From positions 27,571-91,570 of the forward strand of contig PHGD01000009.1 of the NCBI GenBank assembly GCA_011090425.1: a stretch of 64,000 nt of DNA. Reading direction: 5' to 3'. This DNA comes from Nitrospira sp. LK70 (GTDB taxonomy: Bacteria; Nitrospirota; Nitrospiria; Nitrospirales; Nitrospiraceae). Shown piece after piece: positions 10,370 through 19,173 of this stretch. Within the stretch, counting starts at the first letter, position 1; each line of letters opens with the position of its first letter. The position numbers and the translations under genes are program-made. The notes under the pieces are model-generated. The model was not told where the DNA came from, did not search any database, and worked only from the letters and a program-made list of their open reading frames with translations.

Positions 10370-13300
10370 ATGGCCGACGAACCTTCTAAACCCAAATCAA
10401 AAGAAACCAAACCAAAACCTAAACCAAAGGAAACCAAACCAGACGACTCCTTTGTTTCCTTTCTGAAGAAACATGGCATTTCCAATGACAAAGCCATCGA
10501 TACTCTGAAAGAATTCGGAGTCACTTCCTTAGAAGAACTTCTCACGACAAAACAATCTTCGGATATTTACGAGTCACTTAAAGAGAAATTAAAGTCCAAT
10601 AACCAACAGATCACCGGCAATGCGCTTGAAAAAATTGCGGTTCAAGCAATCGAGAATGCCATCTACTATTCGAATAATGCAGGAACGGAAGCGGAAGCAA
10701 AAAAACTGACGGGGTTTTTTATAAAAACTGGCATGAAGTCGGATGAAAATGGCAAAGAAAAACTTTTGCATATTTTGAGGGAATATAACGTCAAATCGCT
10801 AAACGACTTGGCGACGATTAAAGAAAAAGGGGAGCAGGACAAGAATCTAAAAGCACTGGTAGATGAAATCAACAAATTGGATAGGGAAGTTGGTTCAGTG
10901 TTTTCATCGATAACAGCGGTAATGGTGAATAAAGAACTACGAGCACCGAAGGCTAATGAGGAACTCAAGGAGTTTATCGAGAAAAGAAAGCTTCCGCCTG
11001 GGACTGAAGAAACACTGGTTGCCTCTGGAATCACGTCGTTGGAACAGCTAAAAACGGTTAAAGAAGATGAAACTCCGAATGGAAAACTGGCCAGGCTGAA
11101 ACAAAAGCTCGGAGACCAAGGCATCGATGTAACCCAATTCAACAAAATAGACGTTGCTGATATCGAACACGAAATTGCCGTGGTGAATGCGCCTCCGTCC
11201 GAGCCGACCGAAGACAAAAGCGCAGAACTAAAAGAAGCAATCAAGAAAGTAGAGAAGCTTCGGAAAGAAGTCGAAACAGCCACCGACAGCCAATTTACTT
11301 CAGTAAAAACGTCCGTAGAAGCAGAGCATAAAGCAGTGTTAGAAAAAATAGGCGATGTGTCCGGCGTGGATTTTACCAAAGCAATGAGGGCTGCCGCGAG
11401 CACAAAAGCCGATCTCATTAAACTTCTCGATGACACGATTGAGAATGCCAAATTTGCCGAAGACCTTATGAAAGGCGTCGATAAGGTAAAACGGCCTTTA
11501 GCAGATATCGTCAAGCAACATAATATACTCTGCGGATTTTTGATCAGCCCCGACGAAACAACCCCTAGGAATTCAGAGCTGGTTAGAATGCCGGAAAGCC
11601 TCGATGAAATGGTAAAAGCCCCAGGAGCACAAGAATCGAAGATCATCACCTACAAGGGCAGCCAAACAACATCTTTTGCGGTTTCGTGTTACGAACAATC
11701 CAGTTCGACCCTTGCAACTGCCTCAAAAATGACGGGCGCGTTTTTTACGGGATCTGGTATCGGAGCTGTCTCTGTCGCAGCGACTTATGCAGACGCCAAG
11801 AAAGCTTCGGAGGAAGAAAAAAAATTCACCAGCGCCACGACATCCTATTGCGGAGAGCTCCGGTACCTGTACGTCCCCAAAAATTCACTTCAGTTTGATA
11901 AGAACAAGCATGTCCATTTGAGTTACCAAGCCACGAAGGCGCTTGAAAACATTGCCGGGCTTTCAGGCGATGAAACCAAAAAAGCCGCAATAAAATCATT
12001 CTATGAAGAATTTGGCTCACATTTTTTCTTGGAGTCTTCACTCGGCGGACGGTATAAATTTGAGGCGAAAGGCGAGTCTACCTCTCAGACGGAGAAAAGT
12101 TTACTTGTCAGCGCTGTTACGGATACTGCCAATTGGGCTGTGTCCGCGTCTGGTTCGTACGCCACCATGGGGGCAGCCGGCCAAGCCGCAAGTAGTGTAA
12201 AGGGTTCAAAATCTCATTCTGTTGGAAGGGGAGACAGATATGAGCTTCAATTTGATTACGCAAAAGTCGATGTTGAAACCAGTGTGCTCGGCGGAGCCGG
12301 ACTTGCGACTCAGGATGTTTGGCAGGGGAGCTTACGTTATAACTCCACCTGGGCGGTCATCGACCGAAAGTCGCCAATCGCGGTATGGGAACTCATAAGA
12401 AACTATGACTCCAGCCTTACTGGTAATATCAAGAATTTGGCGCCTTTAATGGAAAGTACGTGGGTTCGCGAGATATTTGTCGACGCGGTACGGTCAAGTT
12501 ACCCGGCCCTATATAATTACCTCAAGCTCAAACCAAATATCTGCACATGCAAATCGCTGAAAGATGCCGTTGATGAAGTGAGTAAAGAGCCAGATGTGGA
12601 AATCGTGGTGGTGATGCAGAGCAGCGACTGGGCTGAGCATCCCAGAGCGACAGCCGGTTCGACGAAAAAAGGCCTCAAGTTGATCGGCGGAGGCGCCATG
12701 GTTGACTATGGAACCGGTAAAGGGAATATGCTCACGGGATCCTATCCTGAAGGCAATTCATGGGTGGCCTCTGCGAAATCTCATGCAGAGTCTTGTTCGG
12801 GCCGGGTCACTGCTTATGCGATTTATCTCAATGACCCGTTCAACCTCTGGGAAGTTAAAATGGTAACTGAGCGGACTCGGACGAGCGGCAACAGACCGGA
12901 GGTAACGGCGATATTACCCGGCGGCTATGCATTGACAGGGGGCGGGGCCAAGGTGGACTGGAATGGCAAAGGCATCATCCTTACCGCCTGCTGCCCAGCA
13001 GAAAAAACCGGCTCTTACGTAGGGTGGACGGCAAAAGGCAAAGATCATTACGCAGGTTGTGAAGATAGTGGTCATGCCACTGCCTGGGTGTTTGGAATTA
13101 GGCCAACGAACGGCCTTGAACCGATGGCTTCCTCTGTCACTCTCAAGACGAAACAAGGAATCCCTTCAACACTAGAAAGCGCCGGAGGATCGTCAGAGGA
13201 GGTCATTGTAGGTGGCGGGAGTGCCGTCACGTACCGCGGTGATGGAGGTCTGCTGACGTGTTCTGGCCCAAGTGATGATTCAAAGATTTGGAAGGCCAAA

Positions 13301-13648
13301 GCTAAAGACCATTTATCCCAAGACACGACCCTCGATCTCTCCATGTGGGTTATTAGCCGGAAGGGTAAAACTCTGCGCAATAAGATGATAACCGAGCTGA
13401 CCGAGCTGACTAAAGGCATAGATGGCGGCTACCAATCTCTCACTGATGATCAGCTGGAAGACCAACGGGCAGTGTTGATATATTTTCGTGAAGTCGGCCA
13501 TACCGACCAAGAACTCAAAACATGGACAATTAATTATATGCGCAACGGCATGATCACGACAGTCAATAATAAATCAGGCGGTCCAGTTCCAGGAATTCAA
13601 GGGATGTCTAATCGAGACATCATTAAGCGTTACTTAACAGAGAGTTGA
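10370..13648 (+). CDS. MACPF (perforin-like) domain protein with N- and C-terminal repeats
   Basis: A 1092-residue protein. Residues 1-25 are a Lys/Pro-rich tail with no signal peptide. Residues about 28-60, 113-150 and 200-235 are three related helical units with the pattern [F]-[I/L]-K..-G-[V/I]-T-S-L-E-x-L (EFGVTSLEELLTTK, YNVKSLNDLATIK, SGITSLEQLKTVK). A Lys/Glu-rich coiled coil spans about 280-350. The MACPF fold occupies about 390-730, with its signature FGSHFFLESSLGG near 548. Three units of about 88 residues follow from about 769, 856 and 945, each with GGGAxVxY or similar and WxAxAKxH. MACPF proteins oligomerise into membrane pores. The gene is Lys-codon AAA rich and A/T richer than its neighbours, which suggests transfer. 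AAAGGAG precedes the ATG. Confidence 0.85.
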   Translation: MADEPSKPKSKETKPKPKPKETKPDDSFVSFLKKHGISNDKAIDTLKEFGVTSLEELLTTKQSSDIYESLKEKLKSNNQQITGNALEKIAVQAIENAIYYSNNAGTEAEAKKLTGFFIKTGMKSDENGKEKLLHILREYNVKSLNDLATIKEKGEQDKNLKALVDEINKLDREVGSVFSSITAVMVNKELRAPKANEELKEFIEKRKLPPGTEETLVASGITSLEQLKTVKEDETPNGKLARLKQKLGDQGIDVTQFNKIDVADIEHEIAVVNAPPSEPTEDKSAELKEAIKKVEKLRKEVETATDSQFTSVKTSVEAEHKAVLEKIGDVSGVDFTKAMRAAASTKADLIKLLDDTIENAKFAEDLMKGVDKVKRPLADIVKQHNILCGFLISPDETTPRNSELVRMPESLDEMVKAPGAQESKIITYKGSQTTSFAVSCYEQSSSTLATASKMTGAFFTGSGIGAVSVAATYADAKKASEEEKKFTSATTSYCGELRYLYVPKNSLQFDKNKHVHLSYQATKALENIAGLSGDETKKAAIKSFYEEFGSHFFLESSLGGRYKFEAKGESTSQTEKSLLVSAVTDTANWAVSASGSYATMGAAGQAASSVKGSKSHSVGRGDRYELQFDYAKVDVETSVLGGAGLATQDVWQGSLRYNSTWAVIDRKSPIAVWELIRNYDSSLTGNIKNLAPLMESTWVREIFVDAVRSSYPALYNYLKLKPNICTCKSLKDAVDEVSKEPDVEIVVVMQSSDWAEHPRATAGSTKKGLKLIGGGAMVDYGTGKGNMLTGSYPEGNSWVASAKSHAESCSGRVTAYAIYLNDPFNLWEVKMVTERTRTSGNRPEVTAILPGGYALTGGGAKVDWNGKGIILTACCPAEKTGSYVGWTAKGKDHYAGCEDSGHATAWVFGIRPTNGLEPMASSVTLKTKQGIPSTLESAGGSSEEVIVGGGSAVTYRGDGGLLTCSGPSDDSKIWKAKAKDHLSQDTTLDLSMWVISRKGKTLRNKMITELTELTKGIDGGYQSLTDDQLEDQRAVLIYFREVGHTDQELKTWTINYMRNGMITTVNNKSGGPVPGIQGMSNRDIIKRYLTES

Positions 13649-13714
13649 TCAAATGGGCGAGTCGAGGAATTCGAAAAAAATATCTATACAACCAGATAGC
13701 CAGGAGAGCTAGTT

Positions 13715-14056
13715 ATGAAACTTAAACAGGCATGTATCGCGGTTTTACTTAATTTATTATTGGTTGGCGTCGCTTATGCCGGTGTTAATTTCAAATCGCA
13801 ATATTGTAACGGTCAGGACTACGTCGGCAATGACGGCAACAAATATCCTCACTTGCACTGTGGTAAGGATTTTTTAGTTTTTTCTGAATCTAAGAACAAC
13901 CACAAGTACTTAGGGAAAGGAGACGACATTTATTGCGAGCGGACGCGCGCTGCTTTAGACAAGATCAGACCTCTTGTCCAAAACAATGCAATCGAAGAAG
14001 CTGCTCTAAATGACACTCTGAGTTTTGCAAGAGATTATTGTAAGAAAAATAAATAG
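13715..14056 (+). CDS. small secreted cysteine-containing protein
   Basis: A 113-residue product with a clear signal peptide (MKLKQACIAVLLNLLLVG, cleavage likely after AYA). The mature part has four cysteines (QYCNG, LHCGK, IYCERT, DYCKK), enough for two disulfides in the periplasm or outside. It lies 66 bases after the MACPF gene on the same strand with similar A/T-rich coding. I do not recognise a family. A partner, immunity or chaperone role for the MACPF protein is possible but rests on position only. Confidence 0.65.
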   Translation: MKLKQACIAVLLNLLLVGVAYAGVNFKSQYCNGQDYVGNDGNKYPHLHCGKDFLVFSESKNNHKYLGKGDDIYCERTRAALDKIRPLVQNNAIEEAALNDTLSFARDYCKKNK

Positions 14057-14308
14057 CCTCTATGCAGATTAATGTGGGTGAATGAGAACGCATTCGCTTC
14101 TCCACCCGCCGCAGTCCGTGTGTGATTTGGCCTGATTGGTTCGGTCTCAAATCTTGTCCAACGAGTGTGTCAGGCTCCATGAAAAACTCAGGAGCGGCTC
14201 TTGTTCTATGTGTTCCGATGACAGAGGGAAAAGTCGATAACAAGCCCACTGCGCATTGCATTTCTCGGGTCCCCAAGCTTGCTACAAACTGATCGCAGAA
14301 TGCGTACT

Positions 14309-14419
14309 TTAACTGCCACTTGAAGATGTGAACACCCCTTTGTCCGCCAAATCTTGGAGGTCGTGCGTGGCGGTGGGTTTTGGTGCGCCGGTGAGCGACA
14401 TGTAGTTCTTGGCGCTCAT
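14309..14419 (-). pseudogene. C-terminal winged-helix remnant of a Fic-family protein
   Basis: A 36-residue frame starting MSAKNYMSLTGAPKPTATHD and ending DLQDLADKGVF. This matches the DNA-binding tail of many Fic proteins (a YxxLTGxxxxTATRDLxDLxxKGV pattern). The catalytic Fic core is absent. The frame runs upstream, without a break, to the stop of the lipoprotein fragment at 14447, so it is a stub joined to unrelated sequence. Confidence 0.5.
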
Positions 14420-14446
14420 GCCGCTTTTCCGTGGGATTCTTGCAAG

Positions 14447-14752
14447 CTATTCAACCGAGTGGCTTTCCAGGAACATCGCTTGCTCCAAGGTGCGGAGGAA
14501 CCGCTGGTAGGGCAAGGGATCTTCGACGGCGCGAAGATAGGACTGAGCGCTGGCTCGCACGATGAGCTGCGAGTCGTTGCGGTTGCGGACGGTGACGGTC
14601 ACTCGCACGAGGTTGCTGCGGTGGTAGAAGGGGCCCCAATCTCGATGGTTTCTGGTGAGGAACAGGAGCGTGTCCGGCTGGTAGCGGAAGTAGGATGGGT
14701 CGGGGAAGGTCGGTCGCTCAAAAGCAAAGTATTTCTTGGCGGACACGATTCC
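14447..14752 (-). pseudogene. C-terminal fragment of the lipoprotein gene at 18113
   Basis: Encodes GIVSAKKY onward to FLESHSVE and is closely similar, at DNA and protein level, to the last 100 residues of the gene at 18113-18703. The resemblance begins at about 14752 and runs about 10-15 bases past the shared stop. The signal peptide and the first half are missing, so it cannot make a working lipoprotein. Confidence 0.85.
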
Positions 14753-14837
14753 GGTCGAGAGAGATTCATTGGGGCCACATCTTGTTTTGTGCATCAGCCT
14801 CTCGCGCGATACGGTGGCCCTGCCCAGTCCAAGATCT

Positions 14838-14942
14838 GATCATCGGTGAAGGGAGTCGTCGCATGGTCCGTTCAGCCAGGATGCTGAGTGGTTCAAGACA
14901 ATAATAGGCGGCCAGCACGCTGGTATCGGCGTACGTAGTCGT
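14838..14942 (-). pseudogene. N-terminal remnant of a PIN-domain (VapC-like) toxin
   Basis: Encodes TTTYADTSVLAAYYCLEPLS followed by AERTMRR, the first strand and helix of a PIN nuclease with its first catalytic Asp (in YADTSVL). After about 35 residues the similarity stops and the frame continues into unrelated sequence to 14766. The remaining acidic catalytic residues are missing. It sits directly beside the truncated lipoprotein copy. Confidence 0.6.
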
Positions 14943-15281
14943 GCGCGAGCTTCCATTCGCGCTCCTTGAATCAGGGTGCTCAGTAGCGGCTTTTGGGTCT
15001 GAGCTCATCTCCTCTGTGTATGGCAAATGTACAGAAAAGGCGGTGTAAGTACGGTCTTGCAATTTTTCATTATGGTTAGCCTGACATGGATCTTTCCCAG
15101 GTTTCATTCGAGACATCTCAAGCTTGCCGATCTACACAAACCTAGGCGATCTCCTAGTTAATGATCGACGACGCGTAGGATTAGAATAAGGTGCCAGTAG
15201 GGTTGATGAAACAGGTGTCTTACTAATCGTTCAGGATGAAGAAGATTGACAACCATAAACGGATGGGCACAGGGAGAGGAG

Positions 15282-15650
15282 ATGGCGCGAGTACGTTCAA
15301 CCAAAAGTAAAAACAAGTCATCTAACGCAGAGGAAATAAAGGCTGGTCGGTCGATCGAATCCCCCGCTCAACACCATTCATCGCAACCAGCCGCTAGATC
15401 CGAAGAGCGGCAAGAGCACAAGCGGATACAAGAGGAGCTGTCTGCTGATGTGCGAGAATCTGAAAAGCTTTCCGAGCAAACGCTTTCTACTACCACGAAT
15501 GGACATCAAGATATCGAGGATGATTCTGCGACGCACCGTAGAATCGCGGAGCGGGCGTTTATTCTGTTTCTAGAGAATGGCTGTGAGCATGGCAACGATT
15601 GGGCCCATTGGTTTGAAGCGGAACAGCAGCTGAATGAAATTCGAATGTAG
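15282..15650 (+). CDS. DUF2934 domain protein
   Basis: A 122-residue protein. The first 85 residues are polar, Lys/Ser/Glu rich and probably disordered. The last 35 (HRRIAERAFILFLENGCEHG and DWAHWFEAEQQL) fit the short DUF2934 motif of unknown function, common in Nitrospira and other environmental bacteria. A TTG at 15246 would add 12 residues, but the ATG at 15282 has a strong GGGAGAGGAG site. No partner is evident. Confidence 0.75.
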   Translation: MARVRSTKSKNKSSNAEEIKAGRSIESPAQHHSSQPAARSEERQEHKRIQEELSADVRESEKLSEQTLSTTTNGHQDIEDDSATHRRIAERAFILFLENGCEHGNDWAHWFEAEQQLNEIRM

Positions 15651-16134
15651 CCCCAGAACATTAAGTTTCTAAACGCGCAACGGAAATTCTTCCGACGGAG
15701 GAATCGGAGACTCTGCGGGAAAGTCTGAGTTTATGGCGAGAGCCTTGCGGGAGTATTGATTGAGGCTGGCGTCGTTCTGCTGGATGCTCCTCAATCGGCT
15801 TTGGAGCTGCGCGAAATGTTGCTGTGCATAACTACGTCAAATTGAGCGAAGGATGACCTGATGGATAAGGACAGGAGGCATGGAATATTGTGATGGAACG
15901 AGGTAAGGAGCATTATAATTAAAAGAAAAGGGGCGATTCGCGGCGCGTGATGTTCAGCCAAGTAATTTGCAAGGCAGAGACAGGAAGCGATGAAGCATGT
16001 AGGAAGGTCCGCTAGGGAATTTGCCGAACAGAGACAGAACGTGGTAGAAGAAGGGGCCAATGAGCTGTCACGCAGCAGTGGATAGCGTACGACTGAATCT
16101 ATTAACCATAAATTATTCATAAGGGGACAATCCT
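15651..16134. other. 484-base stretch with no supported gene
   Basis: No frame with family resemblance is seen. A short frame near 15989-16084 (MKHVGRSAREFAEQRQNVVE) could be a small or cut peptide, but nothing supports it. The last 30 bases carry the ribosome site AAGGGG for the BON gene. Confidence 0.4.
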
Positions 16135-16464
16135 GTGAGGATGTCATCGCTTGTTCTCGTATTTCTTGTTCTCGTACTGAATGGGGTAAGTGAGCTCATA
16201 GCCGGTGAGGCCTCGACCGCCAGAACCGACTTAGAACGCTTGAATGATGATTCAATCACGGCGAACGTACAAGGGAACCTGGCGGGCGATAATGTGATAG
16301 ATTTTGCCAGGGTCGATGTGGCGACGGAACGAGGGACCGTGATTCTCAGCGGCACGGTGCCAACCTCAGATCAGAAAGCTCGGGCGGAACAGCTGGCCAG
16401 ACAGGTACGTGGCGTCAAACAGGTCACCAACCAGCTCCAGGTCCGGACGCGCCAGCAGCCGTAA
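16135..16464 (+). CDS. periplasmic BON-domain protein
   Basis: A 109-residue product with a hydrophobic signal peptide (residues 1-24) and one BON domain at about 40-105. The domain shows DDSITANVQGNL, then RVDVATERGTVILSGTVP and ARQVRGVKQVTNQL. BON domains bind membrane phospholipid, as in OsmY and DolP, and often appear in envelope stress responses. The GTG at 16135 has AAGGGG eight bases upstream; the ATG at 16141 is an alternative. The gene stands alone. Confidence 0.85.
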   Translation: MRMSSLVLVFLVLVLNGVSELIAGEASTARTDLERLNDDSITANVQGNLAGDNVIDFARVDVATERGTVILSGTVPTSDQKARAEQLARQVRGVKQVTNQLQVRTRQQP

Positions 16465-16787
16465 GCCCATTCGGCATAAGCACGAGACGGCAGGATGTCG
16501 ACAAGAACGAGCCTTTCCCCGATTGGGGCCATGGGAAGTTGAGGATCGGAGCCGTCACAAATACATAGCATAAGGCTTGCTCTGTACATTCTGATGCCCG
16601 AGGCAAGGGCCGAATCAAACCCACTGTACAGCGCACCTCTCCCGGCGCCCCAAGCGCTGCTGTTGAGCCGAGTGCATTCCGTATTCGGCTCATGAAAACC
16701 GCTTCTTCTACAGTTCTACCCATTGCTAGCCGATAGAGAAGGTGGAAGCCGGTCTCCATCGATCCACCGCTGAAAGAGATTCTCACC

Positions 16788-17645
16788 ATGCCTTTGGCGA
16801 GTGAACTGGTTCAGTCCTGCACCACTGTCCTCACCTTGCCGGAGATCTACTTCCGCGTGCGAGATGTGGTGGACGACCCCAAGTCGACCATGGACGACCT
16901 TGCCGACGTCCTGAAGCTGGACCCAGCCACCTCAGCCAAGCTCCTTCGCACCGTCAACAACCCTCTCTATGGGCTTCCCAGGCAAATCGACAGCATCTCT
17001 CGCGCCGTCAACATCGTCGGTAGGCAAGCCATCAATGATCTCGTCACCGCAACGACCGTGGGGCGGACCTTCTCCGGGATGCCGATTCAACTCATGGACG
17101 TCCCGATGTTCTGGCGCAAAAGCGTGCTCTGTGCCTTGCTCGCCGGAAAGATCGCTACAGCCTGCGGCATCGAGGACAGCGAGCCTTTCTTCATCGAAGG
17201 CCTGCTGCGCGACGTCGGCCATCTTGTCCTTTACCAGACCATCCCGCAGCGGGCTCAGTCCGCCCTCATTGAAGCGGGCTACCTCGGAACCTCCCTGGCC
17301 GAGGTGGAGCAGTCCAACATTGGGTGCGATTTTGCGGAAGTGGGAGCTGAACTCATTCGGGCCTGGGGGATGCCCGCACAAATCGAACAGGCCATCCGCT
17401 GTCAACTGAGTCCAAACGATGCCGGTGAATTCATCCTCCACGCATCGATCATCCATTTGGCCGGCGTCGTTGCCGATTACGAAGAGTTCGAGCCGAGTCG
17501 TCGCCCTGCTGTAATGCCGATCAGCCCCTATGCCATCACCGCCACCCGGTTTGCAACGGCCAACCTCCCGGCGCTGCTCACGGATGCCCGAGCCAAGCTG
17601 CAAGATACTCTAGCGCTTATTCGTCCTCGTGCCTTGGCCGCGTAG
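16788..17645 (+). CDS. HDOD-domain signalling protein
   Basis: A 285-residue soluble protein made almost entirely of one HDOD domain (about residues 10-215), with the typical LKLDPATSAKLLRTVNNPLY and SISRAVNIVGRQAINDLV helices. HDOD proteins lack the full HD metal site and act as regulatory scaffolds in motility, competence and stress signalling. No output domain is fused. A stray GAF-type fragment on the opposite strand at 17816 resembles the tails of other HDOD proteins. Confidence 0.88.
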   Translation: MPLASELVQSCTTVLTLPEIYFRVRDVVDDPKSTMDDLADVLKLDPATSAKLLRTVNNPLYGLPRQIDSISRAVNIVGRQAINDLVTATTVGRTFSGMPIQLMDVPMFWRKSVLCALLAGKIATACGIEDSEPFFIEGLLRDVGHLVLYQTIPQRAQSALIEAGYLGTSLAEVEQSNIGCDFAEVGAELIRAWGMPAQIEQAIRCQLSPNDAGEFILHASIIHLAGVVADYEEFEPSRRPAVMPISPYAITATRFATANLPALLTDARAKLQDTLALIRPRALAA

Positions 17646-17815
17646 CTCCGCAGACATTGTTCATGATCAGAAAAAGGCCCCAAATCCGTTTAATGGGAGT
17701 TCATCGCTCCATTTGGTTACTGTAGTCGACCTTCCGATTCGGCGGCTTGTCTCTTGATGGAACTCAGGCGAGTGACCTATTCCCGTGGGGGCGTCGCACT
17801 GTCGCAAGCGCCAAG

Positions 17816-18085
17816 CTACAGTATGCCGGCCAATCGATTCAGGCCCAGCGTCGTCTGGGCGAAAAACAGCCGGAATACCTGGTAGTCTTGAAATAGTACC
17901 GGTTGGTTGGTGGTTTCTCGATCACAGAAGATGAGCCCGATCGGTTTTGCTTCAACCCGCAACGGCGCCACGATCGCCGATGTCGGTCTCCAGACCTCGA
18001 TAAGATCCTGTTTCAGAGTCCCAGCCTCTTGGTCTAGAAAGTTGGGAACAAGGAGTGGATCGACCCGCTTGAGAACCGTAGGCAA
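17816..18085 (-). pseudogene. GAF-like C-terminal fragment, probably from an HDOD-GAF regulator
   Basis: An 89-residue frame with LRVEAKPIGLIFCDRETTNQ and FQDYQVFRLFFAQTTLGLNR, the pattern of the GAF tail attached to many HDOD proteins. The frame is open up to the stop codon of the adjoining lipoprotein gene and has only a weak TTG start and no ribosome site. It therefore looks like the end of a gene whose front was replaced. Confidence 0.55.
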
Positions 18086-18112
18086 AAGTGGTTCTTGCTG
18101 GATTCTCGCGAG

Positions 18113-18703
18113 CTATTCGACAGAGTGGCTTTCCAGGAAGACCGCCTGTTCCAGGGCACGGAAGAACTGTTGGTAGGGTAACGGCTCTTCGACAGCACGA
18201 AGGTAAAATTGAGCGCTGGCCCGCACGGCGAGTTGCGCCTCATTGCGCTTTCGAACGGTGACGGTCAGTCGTACAAGATCGCTGCGGTGATAGAAGGGAC
18301 CCCATGCGCGGTAGTTTCTGGTGAGAAACAGGAGCATGTCCGGGCGGTAGAGGAAATAAGACGGATCGGTGAAGGTCGGCTGCTCAAGATCGACGTATTT
18401 CTTGGCGGACACGATCCCCAGTTCCTCATCGAGCACTTCGATCTTGCAGTTCAAGTCTTGCAAGGTCATGACGATTGCCTGGAGCATCTTCCTCCGGTCC
18501 TTGGTGTCGAACACGCGTGATTGCGCGGCCCGGACCTTGACCTGACTCTCCTCGGACAACCAGATTTGTGTCCGTGCGTCCGATTGATTGTCATGCCTCA
18601 TTTCGTAGGGTGAACAGGCAGTGGAGAGCGTCGCGCCAGCGAGCCCTATCGCAAGGAGCCATCGCCGTGGCGGTTGTGAATCCAGCCGGCTGATGGCGAT
18701 CAT
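18113..18703 (-). CDS. lipoprotein, paralogue C of a local three-member family
   Basis: A 196-residue protein with a lipoprotein signal ending LSTACSP. The body shares with the next two upstream genes a VxxxQSRVFDTKDRRKMLQA and LQDLNCKIEVLDEELGIVSA segment and a C-terminal YQQFFRALEQAVFLE. Function unknown; an outer-membrane periplasmic lipoprotein is inferred. Its ATG overlaps the stop of the upstream paralogue by four bases, so translation is coupled. A truncated copy lies at 14447-14752. Confidence 0.75.
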   Translation of the reverse strand: MIAISRLDSQPPRRWLLAIGLAGATLSTACSPYEMRHDNQSDARTQIWLSEESQVKVRAAQSRVFDTKDRRKMLQAIVMTLQDLNCKIEVLDEELGIVSAKKYVDLEQPTFTDPSYFLYRPDMLLFLTRNYRAWGPFYHRSDLVRLTVTVRKRNEAQLAVRASAQFYLRAVEEPLPYQQFFRALEQAVFLESHSVE

Positions 18704-19164
18704 GACGATGGTTTCGATTCCTGCGAGAGAAACAGGGCCCGTTGCAGCGCCGCGAAGAAGTTTTGATACACCTTCGGATCTTCAATGGGTTTGTTGTTGT
18801 AGATGGCGTTAGCACGAACGCTCATCTTGTCTGCTGTCTCTTGCCTCACCGTCACGGTGACTGTGACGACGTCGTAATAGTTCGGTTCCGCGAATCGTGC
18901 AGCGGTGACAAGTCCCAGGTCTTCATAGGCCCGTTCGATGATGAAGCCGAGGTCTTGCAGGGAAGCGATGACGCCCCGGATGGCGGCGTTCCGGTCCCTG
19001 AGGTCGAAGGTCCTGGTCTGGAGGCTCCGGATCTTCATCTGGGCTTCGGTCGGAACGAGTAAATCCTGCGGAGCCTGCGGGGCGGCGCATCCATGCCAAG
19101 AGAGACCTCCAGCGAGCAGGATCCCGGCCCATATCGATTTGGTTTTCATCGATCGCCTGTTCAT
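18700..19164 (-). CDS. lipoprotein, paralogue B of the local family
   Basis: A 154-residue protein with a lipobox in GGLSWHGCAA. It has the family pattern: MKIRSLQTRTFDLRDRNAAI, LQDLGFIIERAYEDLGLVTA and YQNFFAALQRALFLS. Transmembrane helices beyond the signal are absent, so it is probably anchored in the outer membrane. It is nine bases downstream of paralogue A and overlaps paralogue C. Confidence 0.75.
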   Translation of the reverse strand: MNRRSMKTKSIWAGILLAGGLSWHGCAAPQAPQDLLVPTEAQMKIRSLQTRTFDLRDRNAAIRGVIASLQDLGFIIERAYEDLGLVTAARFAEPNYYDVVTVTVTVRQETADKMSVRANAIYNNKPIEDPKVYQNFFAALQRALFLSQESKPSS

Positions 19165-19173
19165 GCCACATCC

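Noticed and set aside
14050..14110. hairpin GAATG-AGAACG-CATTC after the small secreted protein gene
   Set aside because: The stem is only five base pairs and no T run follows, so it is not called a terminator.
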